Shown here: one piece after another, positions 1-10,106 of the stretch
Layout: each line of letters opens with the position of its first letter
Numbering within the stretch: position 1 is the first letter of the stretch
Assembly: GCA_028288445.1 (NCBI GenBank)
Contig: JAQBNT010000008.1
Location: 1 to 45,381 of the forward strand
From: Hymenobacter sp.
GTDB lineage: Bacteria > Bacteroidota > Bacteroidia > Cytophagales > Hymenobacteraceae
Length of the DNA stretch: 45,381 nt
Reading direction: 5' to 3'
Notes under the pieces: generated by a model
The model's input: only the letters and a program-made list of their open reading frames with translations
Told to the model about the DNA's origin: nothing
Databases searched by the model: none
Position numbers and translations under genes: made by a program

Positions 1-1249
1 TGAAGCGGGCGAAGTACTCCTTAATAAAGGCATCAAGCCGGGGCCGGCCCACCAGCGACTCTAGGGTGAGGAGCAAAGCGCAGCCTTTTTCATAGGCTAT
101 TTCGGTGAGGCCTTCATCGGGGTCGCGGCCGGCCAGGGCCAAGTGCAGATGGGTATCGGGACTGGCCGCCCCGATTTCTTCGATGGTATGGTGCAACGCG
201 GTGCGGCCCAGCACCTGGAGCATGTCGGCGTATTCGCGGCCGTACAAATGTTCCATGATGCGGCGCTCGAAATACACCGTAAATCCTTCATTCAGCCAGA
301 AATCATTCCACGTTGCATTTGTAACCAGGTTGCCTGACCACGAATGAGCCAGCTCGTGGGCCACCAGACTGGTCAGGCTGCGGTCGCCCGCGAGGATAGT
401 AGGTGTTACAAATGTTAATCGAGGGTTTTCCATGCCACCGAAGGGAAAGGATGGAGGCAGTACCAGCAAATCGTAGCGCTCCCAGCGGTAGGGGCCGTAC
501 AGCTGCTCGGCGGCGGCCACCATATTTTCGAGGTCGGTAAACTCGTGGGTGGCCACCGGCAGTGTGGCCGGTTCGGCGTAGATGCCGGTGCGCCCGCTGA
601 GTGGAGCAAAGGCGAGGTCGCCCACCGCCAGCGCCATGAGGTAGGCCGGAATGGGCTGCGCCATGCGGAAGTGGTACTCGCCGGTAGGGCTTAGCGCCTG
701 CGGGTTCTCGGCGCTCATGAGGGCCAGCAGGTGAGCGGGCACGCGCACCGTGGCCTCGTAGGTAAAGCGGATGCCCGGCGAGTCCTGACACGGCAGCCAG
801 GTACGCGCCAGAATGGCCTGCGACTGCGTGAAGAGGAACGGTTCGGTGCCGGCCGTTTGCTCCGGTTTCAGCCACTGCAACGCTGCCGCGTGCGGGGCCG
901 TGCGGTAGCGGATGCGGACGGCAGTGGTCGCGGGCATTAGCGTCACGCGTAGGGCCCGTCCCAAAATGGCATCGGGCGAACCCAGCGTGAAGTCGGTGAG
1001 CGTGGCCTGGCCAGCGGCATCGAACGCCTCCACGGCTTCGATGGTCAGGTCGCGGGTGTCGAGCACGAACTCAGGGGCTGCTCCGGGATTGGCGAGGTGC
1101 CAGGTAGCAGTGCCGGCCAGGGTGTGCTGGTCGAAGTCAACCGTTAGAGCTAGGGCGAGGTGACGCACCCGTACCGGGCTGCTGCCGGCGGAACTGTGCG
1201 GGTCGGTGGGCAGGGCGGCGGGGGCGAGGTCGGATGTGGAGGGAGTCAT
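1..1249 (-). CDS. M1 family zinc aminopeptidase, 3' end cut off by the window
   Basis: The reverse-strand frame opens with ATG at 1249 (MTPSTSDLAP) and stays open to the window edge, giving about 416 N-terminal residues. The gluzincin signature is complete: GGMEN near residues 271-275 (exopeptidase substrate binding), HELAH at 298-302, and the third zinc ligand Glu321 in WLNEGF, 18 residues after the second His. By family knowledge this is a metallopeptidase that removes N-terminal residues; the resemblance to leukotriene A4 hydrolase/cold-active aminopeptidases is inferred from the motif surroundings. There is no signal peptide, so a cytoplasmic location is likely. The C-terminal helical domain lies outside the window. 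It diverges from the L,D-transpeptidase gene across a 400-bp spacer. Confidence 0.9.
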   Translation of the reverse strand, partial: MTPSTSDLAPAALPTDPHSSAGSSPVRVRHLALALTVDFDQHTLAGTATWHLANPGAAPEFVLDTRDLTIEAVEAFDAAGQATLTDFTLGSPDAILGRALRVTLMPATTAVRIRYRTAPHAAALQWLKPEQTAGTEPFLFTQSQAILARTWLPCQDSPGIRFTYEATVRVPAHLLALMSAENPQALSPTGEYHFRMAQPIPAYLMALAVGDLAFAPLSGRTGIYAEPATLPVATHEFTDLENMVAAAEQLYGPYRWERYDLLVLPPSFPFGGMENPRLTFVTPTILAGDRSLTSLVAHELAHSWSGNLVTNATWNDFWLNEGFTVYFERRIMEHLYGREYADMLQVLGRTALHHTIEEIGAASPDTHLHLALAGRDPDEGLTEIAYEKGCALLLTLESLVGRPRLDAFIKEYFARF

Positions 1250-1649
1250 GCAGGAGATTGGAGGGAGAATCGGAAATGTTTGGCTGGAGGCAGCGAGTTG
1301 CGCAGGGTGGGTCAATATTAAATCAAACGCTGACGCGAAATAACAGATGGCTCGGTGGGCTGGCCTCGCCAGAAGTATTCACAGCCATGCGCTCCAGCCA
1401 AAGTATGTCGGAAGCAGCACATGCCTTGGCAACTACGGCTATTTGAGCCGGCCTGACGGTAGGGACGATGCTTTTTGCTAGAATTGGCACGATTACCGCC
1501 CTGCGGCAACGCGCTGTGCCCCGCAATGGCGTACTTTGCAACCGGACTGCCTGCGGGCGGCCCGGCGCAACCCTGCCAGCAGCCTGGCAGTACAACGCCC
1601 AACCTCCGGCTACGGCCGAGGCTGTTTTTCGCCCGCTTTATTCCCTTCA
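1250..1649. other. Divergent intergenic region, no gene seen
   Basis: This 400-bp spacer lies between two divergent genes and must hold both promoters. Short open frames run through it on both strands, but none has recognisable protein character. I see no clear Bacteroidota -33/-7 pair and no strong hairpin. Confidence 0.5.
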
Positions 1650-3401
1650 ATGAATTTTCTCCTTCGAATTACTTCCCTGCTGTGGCTGCTCCTGTTGGCA
1701 GCCCTCGGCAGTACTACCCTTGCTTCCTGCGGTTCCGACTCGCAGAACCAGACCGCCGGGCAAACAGCGGCCGACTCTTCGGTAACTACCGTGGCCGGCC
1801 CCCAGCCTTTGCTCGACAGCACGGAGGTTATCAAAGCCTTCCAGGCCGAGCCTAAGTTCAAGGCCCAGCTGCTCCCGGCACGTCGCTTCTACCGGGAGCG
1901 GGGCTTCAGGCTCGGTTGGTTTAAGGACCACCAACCAGTGGAACGGGTCAAAACCCTGCAGGATATTATTGCTAAAGCCGGGAATGAAGGCCTTAACCCT
2001 AAAGACTATCAGGTTAAGGATATATCCAAGATGCTGGCCGAGCTGGAAAAGGTTCGGGGGGACTCCGTACGCCGCAATGCGCTGGAGCGTCAGGCCGATA
2101 TCGCCCTGACCGGGACTTACATGAAGTGGGCCAACGACTATTACCGGGGCGTGGCCAATCCACACGATAAAAAGGATACTTCGTGGCTGGTCAAGCCCAA
2201 TAAAATCAAGCTCAACAAGGCCCTGCTCACTTTCCTGGGCGAGCGTAAAAGCCGCTATAATTACTACGAGTTTGCCCCCCTCCACCCCGAGTACGACCAG
2301 CTGAAAAAGGCCCTCGCCACTTACCGCGCTCAGGAGCGGGCCGGCGGCTGGCCCACCCTCCCGGCCACGCTCAACCTAAAGCCCGGGGCTGCCTCACCGG
2401 CCGTAGCTGCCCTGCGCAAGCGCCTGCTCGATAGCGCCGGCGGGGCGGCCGCCAGCACACCCCCGTCCAACCCCACCCAGCCCGGAACCCCGGCCGCCGC
2501 CGTTCCCGCCGCTCAGGTTTACGACCCCGAACTGGTGCAAGCCGTCAAATTATTTCAGCAGGACGCCGGCCTTAAGGCGACCGGAATTGTCAGCGGCGAG
2601 ACGCTGAAGCAGCTCAACGTGCCCATCGGCACGCGCATCGACCAGCTCATTCTGAACATGGAGCGCTGGCGCTGGCTGCCCAAAAAGTTTGAGGAAAATT
2701 ACTTGTTGGTGAACATTCCCGAGTACACGCTGCATGTGATTGAGGGCAATAAGGAGGCCTTCAACATGCGTGTTATCGTGGGCAAAGTGCTGCACGAAAC
2801 GCCGGTATTCAGCGACAAAATGGAGTACGTAGTGCTGGCTCCTTATTGGAATGTACCGTTTAGCATCATCGATAATGAGCTGCGCGGCAAGCTCACGGCC
2901 AACCCCAATTACCTCGACCGGCTCGATATGGAGGTAGTAAAGGGGTACGGCCGTAAGGCTACCGTCATCGACCCGGCCTCCGTCGACTGGGCCAACGTGA
3001 CGCAGGCGACGTTCAAATACACGCTACGCCGCCGTCCCGGCCCCAAGAATGACCTCGGCGACGTGAAGTTTATCTTCCCCAACTCGAACGATATTTACCT
3101 GCACGACACGCCCCACGACGAGCTGTTTTCGCAGAGCAACCGCAGCTTCAGCCACGGTTGCGTGCGCCTTTCGGAGCCCATTAAACTGGCCACCTACCTG
3201 CTGCGCGACCGGCCCGAATGGGACCAAGCCACCATTCTGGACTCCATCGCTACCCACCGCGAGAAGTACATTACCCTCAAGGAAAAGCTGCCCGTTTACC
3301 TGGTCTACTTCACGGCCTGGGCCGACGCTGCCGGCCATCCGCACTTCCGCGACGACATCTACGGGCTGGACAAAAAGCTCGCCCGCGAGTACTTCGACTA
3401 G
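1650..3401 (+). CDS. L,D-transpeptidase lipoprotein (YcbB/LdtD-like)
   Basis: A 583-residue protein when started at ATG 1650, chosen because it begins directly with a lipoprotein signal (MNFLLRITSLLWLLLLAA, then lipobox LASC). The frame stays open further upstream but that part is not signal-like. After an N-terminal scaffold region comes a Pro/Ala/Thr-rich linker and a peptidoglycan-binding-like stretch (DPELVQAVKLFQQDAGL). The C-terminal YkuD catalytic domain carries SHGCVRLSEP, with His502 and nucleophile Cys504. Family role: forms 3-3 cross-links between peptidoglycan stems in the periplasm, or attaches proteins to the wall. It probably acts anchored to a membrane by its lipid. A strong terminator follows 50 bp downstream, so it looks monocistronic. 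Confidence 0.92.
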   Translation: MNFLLRITSLLWLLLLAALGSTTLASCGSDSQNQTAGQTAADSSVTTVAGPQPLLDSTEVIKAFQAEPKFKAQLLPARRFYRERGFRLGWFKDHQPVERVKTLQDIIAKAGNEGLNPKDYQVKDISKMLAELEKVRGDSVRRNALERQADIALTGTYMKWANDYYRGVANPHDKKDTSWLVKPNKIKLNKALLTFLGERKSRYNYYEFAPLHPEYDQLKKALATYRAQERAGGWPTLPATLNLKPGAASPAVAALRKRLLDSAGGAAASTPPSNPTQPGTPAAAVPAAQVYDPELVQAVKLFQQDAGLKATGIVSGETLKQLNVPIGTRIDQLILNMERWRWLPKKFEENYLLVNIPEYTLHVIEGNKEAFNMRVIVGKVLHETPVFSDKMEYVVLAPYWNVPFSIIDNELRGKLTANPNYLDRLDMEVVKGYGRKATVIDPASVDWANVTQATFKYTLRRRPGPKNDLGDVKFIFPNSNDIYLHDTPHDELFSQSNRSFSHGCVRLSEPIKLATYLLRDRPEWDQATILDSIATHREKYITLKEKLPVYLVYFTAWADAAGHPHFRDDIYGLDKKLAREYFD

Positions 3402-3450
3402 CCGAAACGTTGGCTCTGCCGCCCCTCGGCATGGACAGATGATGATTCAA

Positions 3451-3487
3451 AAGGCCCGGCAACCGAGAGGTTGCCGGGCCTTTTTTT
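3451..3487 (+). terminator. Rho-independent terminator of the L,D-transpeptidase gene
   Basis: Perfect 13-bp arms (3451-3463 and 3470-3482) enclose a 6-nt loop CGAGAG, and a run of seven T ends at 3487. Confidence 0.9.
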
Positions 3488-3668
3488 GTGCCGTTGGTTC
3501 GGTTGAATGAGCAAAAGCAAGGAGTTAAACCGGGGTAAACCCATACCCTTGCCTCATCGTTGGGCTGCGGAAACATTGGCGCGGAACAGTAGTCGGGGCT
3601 GGGAGCGGATTGTGACAATGAGAATCCAGACATATCAGGAAGGGTAATATTTATATTATTTGGACTGA

Positions 3669-3818
3669 TTACATTTGTTTGAATAGTTGATAAGCCGAGG
3701 CAATTTCAGTTCATTTTACAGATGTAAACAAGGCGTGCCAACTAGGTGCTGTACAATTGTAAACAACGCCTTTCAAGCTGCGTCCATGCTGTCGGAATTT
3801 CAGGCGCTACATTTGTAA
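3669..3818 (+). promoter_or_regulatory. Three or four palindromic operator-like sites before the XRE gene
   Basis: Three sites share the pattern NTACA-NN-TGTAA with the same 2-bp spacer: TTACAGATGTAA (3716-3727), GTACAATTGTAA (3751-3762) and CTACATTTGTAA (3807-3818). A weaker fourth, TTACATTTGTTT, lies at 3669-3680. The last full copy overlaps TACATTTG at 3808-3815, an exact match to the Bacteroidota -7 box TAnnTTTG, 18 bp before the ATG at 3833. Inference: these are binding sites for the regulator encoded immediately downstream, and occupancy of the last one would block its own promoter. No convincing -33 TTG was found for that box. The rest of the 345-bp gap from 3488 is unremarkable. Confidence 0.55.
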
Positions 3819-3832
3819 CTAAAATTCCGACT

Positions 3833-4624
3833 ATGGTTGAGCGCATCAGAACCCTATTAGAAAGCCGACAGCTTACGCCAACGCAGTTTGCCGATGTTAT
3901 CGGCGTGGCCCGGCCCATTGTCAGCCACATTCTGTCGGGGCGCAACAAGCCTAGCCTAGAAGTTGTCCAACGCATCCTGGCTGCCCTGCCCGATTTGGCC
4001 ATGCCGTGGCTGCTGAATGGTACCGGGCCGATGTTAGCTACTTCCAACGTTGCGGCCAGCATAGGCCCGGTGCCGCCGTTAGCGGCAGCAGTTGCCCCGG
4101 AAGCGTCGGCGGTTGCTCCCGGTGTTGCACCTGCACCGGCTGATGAGCGTGCCCCAGCGGTTGGGGAAACTTCTGTTGATGTTCTCCCGATACCAGAGCC
4201 AGTTAGTCAAAATATTGAGAAAGAAAATATTAAGGCAGAAGTGGCTGTGGTAGCCCCATTACGTGCCAGCACACCTGCTCCGGGCCGCAACCGGGTTGCG
4301 CCCAAGCGTTTTGTAGTCAGTGCAGCACCGTTAGATGCAATGCCTGAAGGCCCGGATAGTATCCAAACCCCACTCCATCTCCATCCCCAGGCCGTGACGC
4401 CCGAACGGCTTCCTGCGGGCGCGCCGGTTCAGGACCCCAGCCCGTCTGTTGCTACGCCCACGGCAGAGGCATCTGTTGTGGCTGTTGCACCCCAGCCAGT
4501 GCCAGCAGATAAGGCACCGGGTGAAGCTCTGGCTTCGGCACTATTTACTGGTGGCGACAAGGCCATCCGCCGGATTGTGATTTTCTATCGCGACGGTTCC
4601 TTTGCCGACTACCAACCCGAATAG
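3833..4624 (+). CDS. XRE-type helix-turn-helix regulator with long Ala/Pro/Val linker
   Basis: A 263-residue protein from ATG 3833 (MVERIRTLLESRQ). This start is preferred over one 29 codons upstream because the HTH domain begins here and the extra residues would overlap the putative operators. Residues about 1-60 form a Cro/C1-type HTH (LTPTQFADVIGVARPIVSHI, SGRNKPSLEVVQRIL). Then comes about 170 residues of low-complexity Ala/Pro/Val-rich sequence with no recognisable fold, and an abrupt, ordered tail AIRRIVIFYRDGSFADYQPE. The tail looks conserved-type rather than random, and may bind a ligand or partner; this is inference. It is probably autoregulated through the upstream palindromes. It has no co-transcribed neighbour: nothing recognisable follows for almost 1 kb. 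Confidence 0.8.
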   Translation: MVERIRTLLESRQLTPTQFADVIGVARPIVSHILSGRNKPSLEVVQRILAALPDLAMPWLLNGTGPMLATSNVAASIGPVPPLAAAVAPEASAVAPGVAPAPADERAPAVGETSVDVLPIPEPVSQNIEKENIKAEVAVVAPLRASTPAPGRNRVAPKRFVVSAAPLDAMPEGPDSIQTPLHLHPQAVTPERLPAGAPVQDPSPSVATPTAEASVVAVAPQPVPADKAPGEALASALFTGGDKAIRRIVIFYRDGSFADYQPE

Positions 4625-5596
4625 AGCGGGTTCCGGGCTTGATGCCAGCACCATTTCTCGCTGCTTCCGCTTCATTCCAGGTAGATGCTTCCTGGAAATT
4701 GCCAGGCTTGAGAATGGAATCCGTTAGGCTCAAGTCAGCGTATGACTCAGGCTAATATGCAGGAAAAGTAGGGCTATGTAGGCTGTCGGCTACTGTTTTT
4801 TGCAATATTTTGTTGGGGCTGCTCACCTGCGGGATGCAGCCAAACCCCTAGCCGTATAAAGGCATTGGGTTGCTTTTCCTTAATTCGGGTTGGTACTGTT
4901 GCTATAAGTATTATTCAATTTGTCAGGTGCCTTGACCGAGGTTTTGGCAGCTACCGCAGTCATATCCTTGATAAGCCATGACTGCTTGTAAAAGTCAATA
5001 TTCAATTGCACTGACTGCTAACTTTTATAGGGCGTGACATGTATTATTTAGTCAGTGGTTTATTTGTTGTATTATACATTGAATTTCAAAATTTTAAGTA
5101 AAGCTAATCAAAGTAAAGATTTGGATTGATGAGCAGGATAATTCAGTCTCGGACTTGAGATTTATGGCTTTGCAATCCTAGGGGTGTGAGCATTCAAACA
5201 GCCGATGTTACACAGTGGTAATTCCTACGTCTACTAAAATAATTGACATGCTGCCTAAAACAAGCAGTACATGTTAGATGCTATACCGGACTGGATAAAA
5301 GATGCCGTGTACTAACGTGGTGAGTCCGGCTTTCGTAGCCGAAACCAGCTACTATAAGTCTTTGATGTGAGCACATTCTCTGCTTTATGGAAGGTGCCGG
5401 GATACACTAGGCACAGTCAAAAAGTGGATACTGCCTTTAGGCTATAATCTGCTTGTGTTGTCAATTGTAAACGGGTCCAAGCTACCGCGGGTGTACCTTC
5501 TGTATATAGCAACTGGGTGTAACCGGGCTACGGCGACTGAGCCGCTACTCTACTGGTCGGGTTGCTCGTTTGGCAGCCGTGGGCTACCTTCGTGGC
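4625..5596. other. Gene-free, AT-richer stretch of about 970 bp
   Basis: No open frame longer than about 75 codons with protein-like character lies here. The DNA is visibly more AT-rich than the flanking genes. A weak 7-bp hairpin (TTCCAGG/CCTGGAA) sits about 50 bp after the XRE stop without a T-tract. CAATTGTAAAC occurs near 5463, matching one half of an operator copy at 3754-3764. No tRNA, riboswitch or repeat unit was recognised. It may be decayed coding DNA or may hold an untranslated RNA. Confidence 0.45.
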
Positions 5597-5782
5597 ATGA
5601 AACTGACCCGCACGAATCTTTGGTTGGCCGCCGCCGCGGCAATGCTCCTGACGGCCTCCTGTGCCCAGGCCCCCGATGCCGCTGAGGCTGAGAAAGACCC
5701 TTCCGCTGATGCCGCCTACAAGCGTGCCCACCGCGCCGAGGGCTACCGCGAAGCCCAACGCTCCAACGTAACTCGTAACTAA
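5597..5782 (+). CDS. Small lipoprotein, unknown function
   Basis: A 61-residue product from ATG 5597 (MKLTRTNLW). It has a short basic N-terminus, a hydrophobic Ala/Leu core and a lipobox LTASC, so it is probably exported and lipidated. The mature part of about 40 residues is charged (Asp/Glu/Lys/Arg-rich) with no recognised domain. The start was chosen because it opens the signal peptide; an in-frame ATG 9 codons earlier gives a poorer signal. Its stop is followed within 7 bp by a very long hairpin. It is the only gene in about 1.1 kb, and its coding composition returns to the GC-rich norm of the window. Confidence 0.65.
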   Translation: MKLTRTNLWLAAAAAMLLTASCAQAPDAAEAEKDPSADAAYKRAHRAEGYREAQRSNVTRN

Positions 5783-5788
5783 GGCCAG

Positions 5789-5886
5789 CGGCTCATAATG
5801 CCTAAAACTACCGATACAGAAAAAGCCCCCGCCATGTTTTTGGCGGGGGCTTTTTCTGTATCGGTAGTTTTAGGCATTATGAGCCG
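5789..5886. terminator. 98-bp perfect inverted repeat, likely bidirectional terminator
   Basis: Arms 5789-5834 and 5841-5886 are perfectly complementary over 46 bp around the loop TGTTTT. The inner GC-rich part (AGCCCCCGCCA) is flanked by AAAAA/TTTTT, so each strand shows a GC stem followed by a T-run. It sits between two convergent genes (stops at 5782 and 5902), which fits termination in both directions. The arms are about twice the length of other terminators here. Confidence 0.85.
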
Positions 5887-5901
5887 GGTAGTCTGAATTG
5901 C

Positions 5902-6390
5902 TTAATGAGCAGCGGCCAGCACCGGTGTGGGCACGGGCACGGTATTGAAGTCAGGCAGACTGATACCGGCCAGCAGGTCACGCTCCAATAGGTCGGCCCA
6001 GGTGCGCATATAAAGGACTACATCGTCGCGCTGGTTGTGACGCAAGCTGTCGCGGCGCTCGAAGGGGATGGCGGCCCGGATGGCGGGGTCGGAGATGCGC
6101 TCGAGGTGCGTGAGGTCGCGACGCGAGAAGCCGAGGGCCAGCATCTCGTCAATGGTCTGGTCGATGGGCAGGCCGCTGGTGGGGCAGTAGTCGGTAATCT
6201 GACGCTCCCAGTCGCCGTAGCGCTGCATGGCGCGGGCGTGAATTTCGGCCTTGGTGAGACGCGTAACGGTTTGGGCGAGGTGGCCGCAGTTGCAACTGCC
6301 CATGTGGCCCCACTGGTAGGGGGCTTGGGTGACGAGGCGCTGGGCCGTGTCGCGCAGGGCCTGGATAACGGCAAGTGTGGGCTGGGCCAT
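5902..6390 (-). CDS. Conserved-looking hypothetical protein, 162 residues
   Basis: Reading from ATG 6390 (MAQPTLAVIQ) to the stop at 5902. I do not recognise the family. There is no signal peptide or membrane segment, so it is probably cytoplasmic. A GSCNCGHLAQ segment near residue 31 and a second Cys/Pro stretch (ITDYCPTSGLP) could bind a metal or be structural. The rest is helical and Arg/Asp-rich (SRRDLTHLERI, YMRTWADLLERDLL). It is a single gene bounded by a long hairpin on each side (5789-5886 and 6436-6481), so it appears to be its own transcription unit. Codon use is like its neighbours. Confidence 0.75.
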   Translation of the reverse strand: MAQPTLAVIQALRDTAQRLVTQAPYQWGHMGSCNCGHLAQTVTRLTKAEIHARAMQRYGDWERQITDYCPTSGLPIDQTIDEMLALGFSRRDLTHLERISDPAIRAAIPFERRDSLRHNQRDDVVLYMRTWADLLERDLLAGISLPDFNTVPVPTPVLAAAH

Positions 6391-6435
6391 ATTAGCGGAG
6401 GAATTATTCGCGGAGAAAGCAAGTAATCAGCCCTA

Positions 6436-6481
6436 AAAAGCAGAAGGACCCGGAAAAAGTTTTCCGGGTCCTTCTGCTTTT
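6436..6481 (-). terminator. 22-bp-arm hairpin terminator of the DEAD-box gene
   Basis: Arms 6436-6457 and 6460-6481 pair perfectly, with a GC core (GGACCCGG) and A/T runs at the tip and the base. It lies 16 bp past the stop of the reverse-strand helicase gene and just upstream of the next reverse gene. Confidence 0.85.
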
Positions 6482-6496
6482 CGTTGAATTGTGCGC

Positions 6497-8017
<1,521 letters not shown>

Positions 8018-8317
8018 AGGTTGGGTTTAGTACTGGGTACTTGGGTATCGTGTTGGCAGACAGTGGTCCGCGCAATAAGTGGTTGAGCCTGCGCCGTAGC
8101 ATAGGCGGGCATGGCCACGCCGGACGAGGCCAGGCGTGGGCGGGGTTTGATGGCTCGTCGGAGGCCGTCAGATTCCCTGAATGAAGAGGAATTGGGGTGA
8201 GGTGCGCTTACTTAGCGGAGACAGCCGAGGCGCGGGGCTTTGCCCGACGCAGCCGGGCAGCGGGCTGCTCCGACGGCGGCCCTGGTAACAACAAAGGTAC
8301 AACACAACCATCCGACC
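8018..8317. other. Divergent spacer between helicase and NUDIX genes
   Basis: About 300 bp with no credible gene. It must carry the promoters for both neighbours. A small tandem near-repeat (TACTGGGTACTTGGGTA) lies at about 8032-8048, just upstream of the helicase start. No confident promoter boxes were identified. Confidence 0.45.
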
Positions 8318-8830
8318 ATGCAGATTATCGAGCGCACCCGTGTTTTCAATGGCCATTACAAAGTCAACCAGCTAATCGTTCAGGACGGCGAGCACCAGCT
8401 CAAGCGCGAGCAGTTCGCGCCCGGCAAGGCCGTGGCCGCGCTGGTCTACGACACGGCCCGGCAGGTGTACGTGCTCACCCGCCAGTTCCGCATTGGCCCG
8501 GAAGCGGGGATTCTGGAAATCGCCGCCGGCATGATTGACGGCGACGAAGCCCCCGAGACGGCCGTGCGCCGCGAGATTCACGAGGAACTAGGCTACGAGG
8601 TGGACAAGCTGGAGGAAATCGTGTGCATCTGGCCCTCGCCGGGCACCAGCTCCGAGGAAATCACGGTGTACTACGCCGAAGTGAGCCACCGCACCGGCGA
8701 AGGCGGCGGGCTGGCCGAGGAAAACGAGAACATCGAAATGGTGGAGCTGAGCTGGCAAGCGCTGGTAGCGGAGCCGCTGCGCGATGCGAAGTCGGTGATT
8801 GCCGTGCAGTGGGTGCGGCTGCGGAAATAA
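8318..8830 (+). CDS. NUDIX hydrolase (ADP-ribose pyrophosphatase-like)
   Basis: A 170-residue protein from ATG 8318 (MQIIERTRVF), preferred over an upstream in-frame ATG because the fold begins here. The NUDIX box fits GX5EX7REUXEEXGU exactly: it runs from Gly71 to Tyr93 and includes AVRREIHEELGY. The box binds Mg2+ and cleaves nucleoside diphosphates linked to another moiety. A region with IWPSPGTSSEEI downstream of the box resembles ADP-sugar hydrolases of the NudF type. The substrate is therefore probably ADP-ribose or an ADP/GDP-sugar; this is inference. It is cytoplasmic, convergent with the next gene, and has no operon partner. Confidence 0.88.
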   Translation: MQIIERTRVFNGHYKVNQLIVQDGEHQLKREQFAPGKAVAALVYDTARQVYVLTRQFRIGPEAGILEIAAGMIDGDEAPETAVRREIHEELGYEVDKLEEIVCIWPSPGTSSEEITVYYAEVSHRTGEGGGLAEENENIEMVELSWQALVAEPLRDAKSVIAVQWVRLRK

Positions 8831-8884
8831 GGGTTCCGAATATTCGTGCGGTTGAGTTGCCTGAGGCAAATAAGCTGAAGTCAA

Positions 8885-10009
8885 CTATTTGCTCTTGGGA
8901 GGAATTTGCCAAGGTGTCATCGTCTCGGCATTCAATAGTAGCGCTTCGGCTAGTGGACTAACGGATAAATCAACGAAGCGGACGCCATAGGATATTTCCT
9001 GCGGCGTCTCCAGTTCGCGGCTGCCGAAACTGATGACGCGGCGCAGGCGCTGGGCATTGCGCCAATCGCCTAAGGCCACGGCGTTGCCGAAAGCGAAAGC
9101 ATTGGCCGGGATGCTATAGCCCAGAATTAGCGGGCCGCTATCGATGTCGCCTTCGCGGGTTTCGTATTTGCCGGCCCGTTCGTGGTAGAGGCGAGTGATG
9201 CCGAAGTTGGTACTGAAATGCTGCTGGTAACCCTGGTATTGTTCGGCGGCGTAGGCAGGGGCAAAGCGGTAGAGGAAGAAAACACTCCAGCCCAGGTGGG
9301 AGCCGCGCGGTTCTTCAGCGGCCTGGTGGCGGGTGGCCGGCTTGGAGAGCAGCAGGCCGGTAGTAGGGTCGGAAAGGTGTTGGCGGGCGTAGGCTACCCA
9401 CTGCTGGCAGAAGGCGCGATAGGGACTGCCCGTCAGGTCGCTATGGAGTTGCAGCGAGGCCAGGGCCACGGTATTGTCGGGCACCCATACTCCGCCGGGG
9501 TACGATTCGAGGCAATGGTTGGGTGCAGCAGCGAGCCGGCGGTGCAGGCTGGCGGAAAGCGAGTCGTGTAATGATTTATAAGGAGAATTAGGGTCGAGCA
9601 GGAGGTGGCAGCCGAGCATCAAATTGAGGTGGCCGAGATAAAGCACCGAGGTAACAGAATCCGAGGAAACGGCGGCATTAGGATTGCGAAAAGCCTGGGC
9701 AATGCTGCCCGTCAACATTTTATGAATGGCCAGGGATGTATAACGCGCGGCTTCGGGTCGAAAGCTGCTATCCAACTGCGCCATGTTGGTGAAGGCGTAC
9801 GTCGAATAAGACATGGAGAACAACGACCACTCAGCGTTCAGCGCGAGCAATTCCGGCGTCTCAGCTTCGGGCTGGCTGATTATCCGTTCCAGATAATGTG
9901 CCTTCTGGCGTAGCCCGGCTGAAGAAGGGTAATGGTAAGTAGGACGGCTAAATGCTGCAACCAGCACCAGCAACACTACGCCAAAAGCTAATGCCATTTT
10001 GCGCTTCAT
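8885..10009 (-). CDS. Exported or membrane-anchored protein, unknown function
   Basis: A 374-residue protein started at ATG 10009 (MKRKMALAFG), where a basic N-terminus and a hydrophobic stretch (VVLLVLVAAF) form a signal or membrane anchor. The frame continues 44 codons upstream without export character. The body is helical and aromatic-rich. It has a central YPGGVWVPDNTVALASL segment and a later EEPRGSHLGWSVFFLYRF, reminiscent of (alpha/alpha)-barrel proteins such as the linalool dehydratase-isomerase type. That resemblance is tentative. It lies 97 bp downstream of another exported protein on the same strand, so the two could be co-transcribed. Confidence 0.7.
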   Translation of the reverse strand: MKRKMALAFGVVLLVLVAAFSRPTYHYPSSAGLRQKAHYLERIISQPEAETPELLALNAEWSLFSMSYSTYAFTNMAQLDSSFRPEAARYTSLAIHKMLTGSIAQAFRNPNAAVSSDSVTSVLYLGHLNLMLGCHLLLDPNSPYKSLHDSLSASLHRRLAAAPNHCLESYPGGVWVPDNTVALASLQLHSDLTGSPYRAFCQQWVAYARQHLSDPTTGLLLSKPATRHQAAEEPRGSHLGWSVFFLYRFAPAYAAEQYQGYQQHFSTNFGITRLYHERAGKYETREGDIDSGPLILGYSIPANAFAFGNAVALGDWRNAQRLRRVISFGSRELETPQEISYGVRFVDLSVSPLAEALLLNAETMTPWQIPPKSK

Positions 10010-10106
10010 AGAAATCAAACGGCTGGAGCCAAAAGAAATGCAAAAAACAGGGCGACACCCGCCGCCGCGAATGTCGCCCCACTGAAGCGAAAAGAAACTA
10101 TTGCGG

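Noticed and set aside
5244..5276. TTGACA-type promoter and imperfect hairpin in the gene-free stretch
   Set aside because: The hairpin arms do not pair well, and sigma-70 style boxes are not the rule in this phylum; no gene follows.
5460..5474. A further operator copy for the XRE regulator
   Set aside because: Only one half (CAATTGTAAAC) matches; the TACA half at the fixed spacing is missing.
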